From positions 3,496,001 through 3,560,000 of the forward strand of contig OU015664.1 in the NCBI GenBank assembly GCA_907165275.2: a stretch of 64,000 nucleotides of DNA. The letters run 5' to 3'. Below are positions 20,613 through 32,945 of the stretch, in pieces (the stretch's first letter is position 1; each line of letters begins with the position of its first letter). This DNA is from Zygaena filipendulae (taxonomy: Eukaryota > Arthropoda > Insecta > Lepidoptera > Zygaenidae). The position numbers and the translations under genes were made by a program. A model generated the notes under the pieces. That model saw nothing but the letters and a program-made list of their open reading frames with translations, was not told the origin of the DNA and made no database searches.

Positions 20613-23438
20613 ATACTAGAGTTTTTATTGGACTATTTTACATGACCAAGTGACTTAACGGTTCGTTGCTTAGTTTTCAATGCGTTAATGATTGTAGAAT
20701 GTCAATTTAGCTAAGAGGGCTGGTCGCAAATTAAGCAGAGTTTATATCATGAGTAGGTACAACTTGACAACTGATTTCTACTACTTTTATTTTAATGCCT
20801 TAACTCAGAGTCAGGCAGGGATCAAACCAGCCTGGGGTAGCATTAAGGTTCTCTAACGATTAGAATAACAGTGCTTTTACAGTTAGAATTAATAACAGTA
20901 CACCCAATAACCACAAAAAGTTTTTAGCCAGCCTCACTATTCATAATATCATCTAGTTGCTGCTAGTGACTATGTGCGTTTGGTCTTGGAAGTTCGCTTG
21001 TACACTTCTTTACGATTTAAATTTTAAATATCTTTATGCCTCACTCATCCCAATGGAAAATGAAGATGACATAATTATATACTTTAATATTACTCACACA
21101 CACGTGCACAGTAGCAATAATTTTTATGCCAATGCTAACATACACAAACTAACTTAATGATAATAATCTTTGAATCGAGTAAAAGAAAAACCTTCGACAA
21201 TCTGACTCGTTGGCTGCATTGTAACGAGATATGAAGGACATCTTGCAGTTGCTTTCACAGAAGATATTATGTGGATCAACAGTCGGTTGTATGTCGTCGT
21301 ATGACATATGCACACACTTTCGTCCCCTTAAGTGTTAAATTTCGTTTAATTGCAGGTCTCACAAGTCACGGTATTTTCAATAACGCGTATATTAAGGTGT
21401 CTGTCGGGGGATTGTGAAATTGCGGGTTTGACCACTTATCTCTGAATGGGGCAGCGGGTATAATGAGTGGCTCGGGTTTGCGGTCAACCGCTCAAAAAAG
21501 GGGTCCTTGTCATTGAGACATGAAAGTTAATCTTCCTTTTTTTGTATTGACTGATGTATAAATGTGCTTCATGAATAATTTTTGAAAGCTTTTGAATATT
21601 TTTTTTTTTAATTTAATTCCATATTTTTATTTAAAAAGTGTATAGAAATATCTTTTGAAAACGAGCTGTTTTACAGCGATTTCACCCACCCACTTCTTAG
21701 ATTTGGTAGGTACAGTAGTTCCAGAGACTATCCCTTAAAATTAAATAAACTTCTTTTGTTGGGCTAAAACCCTAAGGAAAATTAAATTATGCATAAAAAT
21801 CAACTGCCGTGCGGCGTTAATCTCACAAAAATTAAAAAATGGATTGAAATATTCTGTTGCAGATATGTATGTGGTTCCTCTATCGGTATAATTATTATCG
21901 CATCTCTCAATAGCTGGTAATTTCAACTAATCTTAAACAATTACAATGATTGATTGCTGATTTCATTTTATTTTAGTTTTCTGCCGGGAAATCTTTGATA
22001 TACCTATACCATTATAAGAAGTTTTTAAATTTTTACTCAGGACTAATGAGTTATTACTAAGTTTTATATATTTGAAAAGATTTAAATAGTGTATAAAAAA
22101 AACTGACCAACTCAGACTGACAACTGTATGTTTTAGAAGCAGGAAAATTTTACGTATATAATCTGTCCATTTACCGGCCGACAATTTTCATAATGCAAAA
22201 CACAGAAAAGTCGCTGTGTTGTAGTATTTGCAGGCTGACGTACCTACTAGATTTTGAACGGTGAATGCATGACAGTTGAACGGTAGGTACTGATTTTAGC
22301 TTTGGTCGCCTACGAAACCAGTTCTACGTAACCGGTTTCGTAGCGCCCGTAGCGGGCACTCACCGTATTTTCATTCTTCGGCATTACTTAATACATAATG
22401 CCAGCTGTTTATAAATAGTTTAATTATAGAATATTTCAAAGATTTGTAATTATTTATTACATCGTAAAATTGTAAAAAAAATTGATATTGCTAAATGGTG
22501 AGGAAAGAAAATGCGTTGTGGGGGGTGGCTTTCATATGAGAAATCGGAAATATAAGTACCATTCCAATCTGTTTGTGGTCACAGTTCTTACCTTGCGTGT
22601 TGGAGTGCGCGCAAATAAAACCTTAGCAATGCCAACGGTTTACAATCTAATGGTTTTTACAATTTTACAGTGACATACGAGTACCTATTTGATAGCAAAA
22701 TGCATAGATTGCCTTCCGCGTGACCAAATAAATGACTGTGTATAGGTATTTATTTTGAAGGCACCGCGATCGCATGCACTGCATTTCACAGTCGTAATGT
22801 ATTCCACACATATATTAATTAAGCCACGACCACGCATTACATAGGGATCGGCGACGCCTCATGAAATTATAAAGGCGCTTTCACATTAAAGACTTGCACA
22901 ATTGTTCGGCACATCAAAGGCGGTCGCCGGCTAATTTCGCACAAGTACCGGGTGTTGTGGAGTCCACAGACGTCCTTATACGTGCCGCTTTCATTATTAT
23001 TATTATTATTATTTTTCCACCAATTTCTTTGTGAAAGAAAGTAGGCCGAACTCCGTCAGAATTATGTACACAGGGGGACTGCAAGCAAGGCTGTAACCCG
23101 AGAGCTAAATTAATACAAAGTAAGTAAAAAACTATACGCGATTTGAATGTTATGTTTGCGATGCCATATTTATAGTTTGTTCAGGGGGTTTATTATGTAA
23201 ATGCAGCGTGTCATGGGAGGTGATACTTTGTTTTTTACATACGTAGATATTTTGTTTAGTCAACGAAGCGGAATGGCTCGTGGCAAACCGTTCCGTTTGT
23301 TTTTTTTTTGTTATTTCCGTTTACGACTGCGCTTGTATACTTGATTTAATTTGTAAAATAAAAAAAAAATAGATAATTTGAAATGTTGTACAAATCAAGT
23401 TCAAACCGCACGAAGTTATAGGTTCAAATCTCGATTGT
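20613..23438. other. First-intron sequence with balanced-composition blocks
   Basis: No gene recognised. Blocks at 21200-21520 and 22790-22985 have balanced composition and no repeats, and may be regulatory. An inverted repeat is noted separately at 22310-22343. A short (ATT)n run is at 22993-23012. Confidence 0.35.
22310..22343. repeat. 10-bp perfect inverted repeat followed by a small GC hairpin
   Basis: ctacgaaacc (22310-22319) and ggtttcgtag (22334-22343) are inverted copies around a 14-nt spacer. Directly after comes gcccgtagcgggc, a 5-bp stem with a 3-nt loop. It may be the end of a small DNA element. Confidence 0.5.
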
Positions 23439-24055
23439 AAAATATATTTTTCATTACTCATGCTCGGAAAGTAGGTCTGAAGTTGCCTGAGAAGCGGGTT
23501 GAAAGTAGCCCTTTTCAGCCCTAGGGAGAATCGCTTTCAACTGACAACTGTCAAATTATTAAAAAAAAACTAGGTCTATTTTCACATTTCTATTGAACCA
23601 TGTTTCAACTTTCTATACAGCCAGCGCGATGTAAAATTGAAATAACGTAAAGCTTAAGTAGTTATTAATTAAAATAAAATTCATTCACTTTTTCTTAAGC
23701 TAATTCCTATTTATATTTTTTTATTTTCTTTAAATAATACTTAATAATTAAAGATAATATTTTTTTTAGGTCGCCACAATGTAAATAAAAAATACTGGCT
23801 GAATAGCTAGCCGGCCAAAGAAAAAGAAATAGGTGGGAAAGTGTCAAGCGACTATCCGATCTTCACTCATTTTTTCTTTAGCTAATTCCTATTTTTATTT
23901 TGACTTTCCTTGCATTCGTAATGAAAAGCACAGTGTTACCCTCGGGAGAAAGTAACTTATTTAGTGCCTCGAACTATTGGCGCCCTCGCTACGCTCGGGC
24001 GCCAAACCCCGTCTCGGCACTAAATGAGTTACTTTCACCCCTTGGATAACAATGT
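23439..24055 (-). mobile_element. Foldback MITE-like element, copy 2 (with internal duplication)
   Basis: This is the reverse-oriented relative of 6207-6600, with both hairpin ends retained: gggttgaaagtagcccttttc / gaatcgctttcaac near 23500, and gttaccctcgggagaaagta / ttactttcaccccttgg at 23935-24048 around ggcgccctcgctacgctcgg. The middle contains the segment '(t)tagctaattcctattt' twice (about 23686-23730 and 23868-23905), so an internal part was duplicated or a related sequence inserted. No coding capacity. Confidence 0.7.
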
Positions 24056-26040
24056 ACTATTGCATTAAGTATGAAAATTAACTTCCCAATCTTATTTCCA
24101 TAATGTATTTGAGACACATGTACCTACCTCCTACCTAAGTAAGGTATCTACTTATATTAAATAGCGTCATCAACGCTTGATGATCTGTGAGATACTACCA
24201 GGTTTTATATAGAATTTAATTAATCGTTATAGTATAGGTGACCTATGTGAAAATTCAAAAAATAAAATACATTCAGATATTCTAACAAAAATTAGAAACA
24301 CCCTATATCAAGTATACCTGTAGGTATGCGTGGGCGTGTGAGTGTAGGTAGATAGATAGATACCTTGGTTCTTTTCACAAATCGATGTCCAATAATCAAA
24401 ACCCAATCGAACCCTATCGGTTTCTATTTACGTGAAAATCCGACGTGATTTACTGCACAGTGGGCTAAATCGGACAAATAGCATTCGGCCACTCCCACCG
24501 GCGGCACGCGACTGGACAGTGGTCAACCTACACATGCGCTCTCTACAAAACTTTACACCCATATTTGTTTCCACTATTGTTAGCTACTGATTTATGTGCG
24601 TACCTAGTTGGAAACGAATGTGTTAATAAAGTGATTAAAGACAACGATTACTTTACAAATGTATTCTACTGTTTTTATTTTGTACCTATCGGTTTCTAAT
24701 TGTTATGAACTTTTACTTCGTAGTAAAACTAGATGCAGTAAAATTTTAAAACAATAATAGTGAGACAAAATGTAACTTTTTTATGATTTTAGCTGCTGGC
24801 ATAATATTTTATTATAATACGAAATTGTACATCATTCGGTTGTTTCTGACTCAATTAAGCACAAAAGGCTTGATGATGATGCAAACAGAATATGCTCTAG
24901 ATTAACGGATAGGATGGGAAAATTTCGGAATTCAAGCACGTAAAATCACGAGCATCAGCTAGAAAGAAATAAAGCTAAGTAACAAATTAACACTTTCGAA
25001 ATTGTACCCAACTCGTATCAACGTATATTTGTATCTAATGTGTCCAAAAGTGTAGCTGCAAGGAGAGTGTTGCCTCAGGTGACGCGGGGGGGACCACCCT
25101 ACAAAAGGGCATGAGAGCCGAAAAGTTTAAATTAGCTCGTTACCACACACAGTGTAACGTGCCAGTTATATCCTGGAGTTTTTGTTTTTTTGCCACAGAT
25201 AAGGTCAGCGCCGTACAGTAGGATGCGACTCAAAACCACTTGTGTGGTGTGAAGTTACTCGTCCAATTTGGAAACGTGAGTACGTGGTATAAATTATTCT
25301 ATTTTGGCCAGACTCGTCCGTTATTCGCATCTCTGTGCAACACTTAATTTGTTCGTATTCGAATTTTGAATTGCGAGTGTTTTTATCATTGGAATGTTTT
25401 CGAAGATATCAGGCATATGAATTTTTGTATTGTGATTGATTACCGTTCAATCAATAATGCGACGTGTATCGAAAAAAAAAAAATGTCTCATTGTGACGCG
25501 TTTCTGACCGCCGTGTCCAATATTAATTGGCAGGGGATCACCGACACCCCAATTGTGGCTGTTCATTGGAATAAAATGTTTTACACTAGGTACCCACGAC
25601 ACAATACATTGGAAATAAAAATAATATGAATGCTCTAACGAATATTGCGGGGGTGTAAGTATTGTTATGGAAAACGTTTACGCGCGATTTTGCGTTGGCC
25701 GTTGATCGAAAGACTCAACTCTTGTTTTGAATCTATCGTTTTTGATAAATATTACGTATCATATTTTTAGAACGAAGTACTTTATCACACGGTACGGATG
25801 GGAAAATTTCCGTCAAGGCGCCATAGGTGCGCGCTTATTGGTTAATTGGTTTTAGGAACGATTATTACTGGTAGCTTACCGGTTTTTTCTTTCTCGGAAA
25901 CTACGAGGTGCAGAAACTTCGTTCTATCCAAGTGTACCACGACACTCTCGCATTTTTTCTATTAATTTTAGAATAGAGTAGTTTGTGCTTACCTACCTAC
26001 TAATAATAATTTCGAAGTCGGTTTAGGCAAAGTTTCTTTA
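24056..26040. other. First-intron sequence, no recognised element
   Basis: AT-rich with balanced stretches near 24440-24560, 25050-25140 and 25780-25960. Short ORFs have no recognisable product. Confidence 0.35.
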
Positions 26041-26044
26041 GTCT

Positions 26045-26110
26045 TTTTAATCGACTTCAAAAAAGGAAGGGGTTGTATATGTTCGACTGTAGATTTGTAT
26101 GTATTTTTTT
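26045..26110 (+). repeat. 'cgacttcaaaaaagga' repeat-family head
   Basis: atcgacttcaaaaaaggaag then gggttgtatatgttcgactg matches the start of a dispersed lepidopteran family. The inverse of this motif is seen at 37835-37872 (ctcctttttttggaagtcgg). The extent beyond 26110 is not clear. Confidence 0.5.
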
Positions 26111-28439
26111 ACAATTTATATTTTTTTATCCCAAATTATTATGAATGGGCAAGGAGTTTCGGCATCGGCTCCTTTAATGACTACTTATTCAGAAAGTAGT
26201 GGTTGAAATTGTCGGCAATGGACATTGGACTCAAAAGATGTTGAAAACAAAGCAATACGGCGGTTTTTTATTTTTTTTGGTTTGATTATAATACATACTT
26301 AGATGGCACGCTGATGTTATTAACAAACCATCAGTTACGAAGTCACAATGTTGTCTTCGAACTTAAATAGCAATAGTAATAAAAAGAAACTTCATATTAT
26401 TATTGACGAAGTTGATAAAAGGCCTCAATCCTCAAAAAATCAACGGCCTTTTCTCCCTGAACGTTTAATTATTTTATGTATAATAGGAGTTTCCGAGGGA
26501 AGCACAAAATTTATCCGTATAAAACCGCAACTAGTTTTGTATAAACCAGTCAATATTTTATAACTACAAACGGTCGTGAAAAAAATTAAAATAAAATATA
26601 GAGTTAACATTGTCGAAAACATGGAGCTGATAAAGCAATTGAAACATAATTTATGAACGTAGGTATATGCGTGGTACCTAACTTGCATGGCACATAAGAC
26701 TACTTCAGCGTCGTTGGCTAAGTATAGGTAATTATAGGTAAAAAAGCAAGGGTTGTAGAGTGGCCATATTGAGAGAAGTGTGACGTCATTAGCGCGGTGT
26801 TGACTCAACCCGCCTTCATGGTATGAATGGATAAAAACAAAATGCTCGGTTGGGCGTGGTTCTGCCAACATGGTTGCTAGGCTTTTACCGAGTCATTTAT
26901 GTACTAAAATGGACCTACCCCGTTTTGATTTTTGAAGTATAACAAAACTCCTTTAAGCACGGCATGAAAAATAAATTGTACAGTAGTTATAAGTTTTACG
27001 TACCTAACGATTCTAAAATTATAGTAATAGTACTGTTTTAATTGTTATATTATACATACTAGTATCTGCTTGCTTGCTTTAGGTCTTTATACCTATTCTT
27101 CTACAATAATACTGGAAATCTCTTCGAATGAATCTGCCAAGTAATTCCTGCACATTTCACCCCAACAATTAATTAGATACATACGGAAAACTGCAGTAAT
27201 ACAAAAGAAATAACAGAGGGACCGTTGCGTCCATCAAATAAAATAGGCCTACCTATAAAACTGGATTACCTCTTAAGGGGCCGGTTCTCGCCCACCGATA
27301 GCTAATCAAATTATCCGACGTAATTCGTAGAGACAAAAAGAGGCTGATTATCTGCGTCTTGTTTTTTTTTTCTGTCCCGCCAATAGGGAAAGTGAAAGGA
27401 TAACAGAACTGGCAATATTGAATCATTTACGGACTTTGTCTTAATATTCGTCTGTTTACAAACGGCTGGTATTTTGTATAATATCAACAATAGAAAATGC
27501 ACTGTGGTGACGTCGAAGTCCTCGCAAATAAAAAAAATGTAACATATTATCCTGCACCTACTCTCATTAATTAGATAAAATGTTTACCGTTTGTAGAGTA
27601 CGAATCATACAATTTGCCTGTGACACGTTAATATGTACCTACTACATGTTATCGTAAAAAAAGTACCGTTACTTTACAAAACAACCTTTTTTATCATTTA
27701 CCTATTGTATCCTACCTATATACAAGCACGTAACACAATTAGGTACATTTGATATAAGACAGTTTGTTGGAAAAGAGAAAAAAAAAACTGTGGCCACAGA
27801 AGTGGCTGATTAAATTAAGGTCGGGTCAGTAATCGTGTTACTGATATTCAATATCGGCTGGAGTATACGAAATAAGCAGAAAAACAGAGCCCTCTTGTGT
27901 ATTGGCCTCTTCGTTAGAGGGATTTGAATTTTTCGCTCTCCTTTTTTATACTTTTTTTTCGCTCTAGGTGTGTAACCTAATACGACGTCTGGGGACTCCG
28001 ATGGACAGCCCTTAATAGAAAAATACGGACTTTGAAAAATTTGCGAATATTTTTTTTTTAATGTACTTTTTTCTCTCTCCTCGATTATCATGTTTTTTTA
28101 GAATCGGTGTCGATTACACACCGAAATTGGAAATTTAATTTGTCAGCGTAAGTAGGTTTTATGTAGGTATACCTACCGATAATATTTATACCAGGAATCA
28201 ATTTGATCCGTTTCTATAGACGTTTCGTAAGTATGGTTGGTTATGGATGCGAATTAAAACAGATATAGAAAAACTCTGTTGGAAACCTTTACAGTAAAAG
28301 ATTAAGTGCGGTAGAGAACTATGATTTGTTCCATTAATGTAATAATTATTACATCATACAACTTGTAACTTGAAGGAAGTAAATCATCAGCAAACAAAAA
28401 TGCAGTTTGGCGAGTGTAAGTCTGAAATATATAGAGTAC
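26111..28439. other. First-intron sequence, no recognised element
   Basis: AT-rich. A 143-codon minus-strand ORF (26440-26871) is compositionally biased (Tyr, Ile, Phe, Leu) and matches no family I know. It is probably a chance frame. Confidence 0.3.
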
Positions 28440-28600
28440 TAGCTGTTCCCCACGGTTTCAACGCATCAATTTCGGAGATCCCGAGGAAATTCCGGGATTT
28501 TCTGTAAGTTTCACAACGTATACGCAAAATGTCTTGATAATGTTGTTGAGCTGTTATGGCGTCAAAGCCTAACAAACAAAAAACTCACGGTCGCATTTGC
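28440..28600 (+). repeat. 'ccgcggtttcac' family copy
   Basis: actagctgttccccacggtt, tttcggagatcccgaggaaa, and the tail ctaacaaacaaaaaactcac are all recognisable, with a shortened middle. Confidence 0.6.
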
Positions 28601-31600
28601 TATAAGGATCTATAGGTAGGTTATGTGTATATGTAGTTCCTGATATTGAATGAAGATTTTATCATTAATTATAATTATAAGTTAGTTAAAATATTTTTCG
28701 ATTGGACGAGTTTTAGTTAATGCTAAATATAAATATGAATTGTAGATAAATATACGTACCTATAGCAAAATCCTTTAGTGTTTGGTGGCCAATAGAGAAG
28801 AAAGAGAGTGGTGGTACTTTACCTCGTGATATTTGTTACTGCACGAGTGTCAATAAAAACGCCAAGCCGGACTGTCTACTACGTCACTAAATCGTAGTGA
28901 TGGGCATTCGATGTTAGTAAATCGAAAAAGATATCGAAGGTATAACGATAAAATAATACCTATCCTACGGCTACGATAAAAAATTTTAAACGAAAGAAAT
29001 ACATACGTATAAAAGTGAATATTTAATAAGTGTGTATAAGAACTGATCCTGTAGGTACTTACTATAATTTACCCCTATATAATATTATAAATCTTCATTA
29101 ATGTTTTAACATCATTAGCCACAGATGTTTAAGATATTCTACTAATTATAAAAACACTACACTACTAAACAGATATTTAAGTTATTTTAATATGAATAAT
29201 AACTCAAAATCAATTGGACAAATTAATGTCGATATCGATACGGATACATCACTAGAATAATACCCGTTAAAGCGGACACTTAACCCCTAGCGAGGCAGTT
29301 TCATCCGACAGGCGGGCATTTATGGCAAAAATCTTAATTCCACCGTAGCACTGGCGTTAACTGCCCGCCAGTAATTATTGCCAGAAACCGTATCTATTAC
29401 CACGAGTGGATTCTTGTTGTTATCGAGCTATAGGTATACTTTTCTCTGCCAATCCTAATAAATTATTATCTGTCGATAAATATTTTATCTTATCGATAAG
29501 AATTTGATATTGAAATTTTATTAACCTTTCACTATTTTTAGTTTTTTTACCTACAATACTTTTAATATCGTTGGGTAACAAAGAAAATTGTACGTAGAGA
29601 TTACCTATACTAATTTTGTTTTTTTTTTTCTGTAAAAACGTAAATAAACTAAACACATATTTAAAAATAATAATTAATTGCATTAATAAAAACAGTGTAC
29701 TAATTACAAACATGTAACCTATCGCGTTTATTGCAAAGATATGTATGTACCTATTTTATTTTTCTGAAGTCTCTAAAAGCAAGAAAATATAGGTTTCCTA
29801 AAGCAATAAAGGCTGGGTCATAAACCCGGCATCCGGTCGGGAATGTTGCCAAATACTATTGCAACCCTTGCACTGTGGTGGATAACTGGAAACGCATAAA
29901 AAAAAAATGTCTTATGTTCGCAACTCTATATAAATTATATTTCTACGTATTAATTGCGTACTCTACAAGTATCTAACTAAGATATAAAACTAGTATAAAT
30001 GAGAAAAGCAAAACTGCGATGAGAGAATTTTTATTTTCTATTTTATTTAAAAGCAAAGATTGAACGACCCATACAGCCGCACTTCCCGTAGCCTCTCTAC
30101 TCCCCGCCTATTAGTTCGCGGTCATTATTTTGACATACAACCTCCGCGGCTAGAAATTTGCGGTCAATGCAGCCACGGAACGCAGTTTTATCTGAAATAT
30201 ACTTTAATAATTTATCTCTCGTGTTTATACAAAGCTGAGGTTTGTTGCATGAAATAGGTACTATTGCTGTAAAACATTTCCGTATTTCAATTTTTGCACC
30301 AAACAAAGCTCAATTCGACACCATACGTAATACTACTGCACGTTGATGGAATTTGGACAACACTACCGACATGTGCCTATTAATTTTGTATGAAATTTAG
30401 GCTCTGTGAACAGAACCCAAATATCACAAGGATAAAACGATAGAATACAGTTAGTATTTGAAATAGTAGTATATTTTAGTCATTTAGCAATGCATACTAC
30501 CTATGTACTTACTTATGTTAGCCTCTAAAGCTGGTAGATATCTATAAAACTTCTACAGTTAACTGCGACATTGTATCTAAGTCTCAATAAAGCACTTATA
30601 TTTATGTCACCAATTTATAGCCCATATTACAGTATGGACCGATATAATACATCCACATATACATACAATAGATCTCAAACTACCGTCCACTTATGGACTC
30701 ATTTATATGCTAATACGAATGGTAGTCGATTCGTTCAGATTCATATACAGATAACGTACGAGGGCTGATATCATTTTCACTGTGATATTACTTTCCAATT
30801 TGTATCCAACATCAGTTATTGTCTCGGTTATATCGATCTATACAACCTCTATTAAGTTCGATTTTATGTAGTGTTTCTCTATATCTGCTAAGACAAACAT
30901 GGAAGAAGACATTTGCTTTTTTACTCTCGCTCGAAATATATTTCATTGCGACATAAAGAAAAGAAAAGAAGTCTTAATTCGAATTTCGAATATAATAAAT
31001 AAATACCTATAGGTACCTCTACATTTGTCAGGTTATCAAAATCTGCTTTATAAATTCCCTAACTATAATATATTTTTTTGGTAAGATAAAAAATAATAAT
31101 TACTTGATTTAACTAAAGTTAAAATGAATGTTTATTTTTTTTAACAATATTTAAAAGATCTGTTAGAACATCTAGAAATACCTTTACGCCTTAAGTCGAT
31201 GCCAGAGTCGAAAAATCTTGACTTACTCCGCGTTGACAGATCCATTTTTGTTTCAGACAAAATGTATTATCCACGGAAAATAATGTCACCGTATCAATGT
31301 TTACAGTTTTTTGATGATTTAAACTAGAAATAGTCTTTAAAAATCATAGATGTAGAAACACAAACTTGAGAACAAACTAAAACTAAAAGTAATCATGAAG
31401 ATTTCTGTGAGCGCACGACCACTGGGCACTGTGTGTCAAACTTCCCGAGGTCATAAACCATCTGATCATCTTCGCAGATGAACAGAGACTGACTGGCTAC
31501 CTCTATAAAAGTTGAGTCCCTAAGTTTTATGAAAAAAGCGCCCCCCAGACCGGCAGGTAAAAAAAAGCTACTCGTATCAAAACCGCCGTTTCCTAGTGAC

Positions 31601-32697
31601 CCCGATCGCTCTCCCATCCCTTTGTTGGGCTCCTTTATTTATAATAGTACATTTTTTTCACACACGGCACCCCTAATAATGTGTGAGCAGAAATATGCGT
31701 AATCGTCTACAGGGCACAAGTAAAAGGGACCACAGTACCAAAGTGTATACAGAAAAAACACAACTGTCCCCAATTTGAATGGCAAAAACTGCGTGTCACT
31801 GCGAAAATGGTATTAGTGGATGAATATGATTTCGCACAGATATGAATGGATGGATGACTTTTAATTGTGCCGCGTTATATTAAGCATGAGTTATTGATTT
31901 GACGTGGTTTTTATGATGCTAGCTAGAGCTCTAAGCTTGGGCAGCGCATTACGCTGTAGTGAGTCCAGTCTAAATTTAATTAGTATTATATAAATATGTG
32001 TTTTCCAATTTTAAAAACTAAAATCATAAATAATTAAGGGTAGTATGCACACAATAATATTGTCTAGAAGAAATAAATTCTTTTGCACTTTGCCTACGAC
32101 GGTTAGAAACTGCAATGTATGGTGCTATAGGTTGAAAAATCTTTCGTAGAGCTCATTGCGGACACCGAAGAAACCAGTTATTTACAAACAAATCGATTGT
32201 TATTTTTTTTTTATTTACACAAAAATAAAATCAATGCCTTCAGTTACAACGTAAACTCTATCACGTTTATGGTAAATAGGTCGCCAAAGCCGCGAATTGT
32301 TTCGCAGATTTCATGGGAGGTTGGTAGTTTAATAAAATTATTACAATCAAATTTGGCGACCGAATTGCGTTCAGAGTGACCCTAGAACGACATGATGTTT
32401 GCTATTTCTAGGTAAACAAACACACGAGATTGACATCGAGTGTACATCTGGTAGACTGACGCAAATAATGGGGGATTCGATAAACAATATAATTCGATTT
32501 GCCTCTAGCAAATTGCGTATGCTATTTGCCAAAAAGAAAATAATAATAATAGAAGAGAATATTTTCATAAAATACTCCAAATATGAAATATAAAATGTAG
32601 ATACGTATCCTTTCTCGTGTGCAATGTGTAAACGCGCAAGAACTGAAACTTTTATAAAAACATAGATACATATACAATATAAACTTTTATAAACACA
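28601..32697. other. First-intron sequence, no recognised element
   Basis: Mostly AT-rich. Balanced blocks are at 29280-29400 (contains cagtaattattgcc, a homeodomain-like core) and 30055-30180. No gene or known mobile element was recognised. Confidence 0.3.
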
Positions 32698-32945
32698 CTA
32701 GCTGTCCCGCACGATTTCACTCGCGATAAATTCGGAGTTTCCGCGGAATGATTCCTCACAAACTTTGAAACCCCTTTTCGGGTACCCTCTTAGGGGTTAA
32801 ATTTTCAAAAATCTTTTTCTTATCGGATAGGCACGTCATACAAAGAACACACCCTCCAAGTTTCAGCTCTCTACGATCAGCGGTTTAGGCTGTGCGTTGA
32901 TCCAGTCATTGTTTCGGCCAAAGCATTTTATATGTATAGATAATA
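32698..32945 (+). repeat. 'gctgtcccgc' repeat, second subfamily
   Basis: The head actagctgtcccgcacgatt and tttccgcggaatga is followed by a distinct body (gaaaccccttttcgggtacc, cttatcggataggcacgtca, gcggtttaggctgtgcgttg) and an A/T tail. It matches the interrupted copy at 51045-51560 closely, which defines the subfamily. Confidence 0.7.

Noticed and set aside
26440..26871. 143-codon minus-strand ORF
   Set aside because: Amino acid composition is that of translated AT-rich DNA. No motif, and no matching neighbours.
30097..30306. Possible transposase fragment (minus-strand frame with FRGCIDRKFL)
   Set aside because: Vaguely Harbinger-like but lacks the diagnostic IDG(T/K)H motif and any inverted ends nearby, so it was not called.
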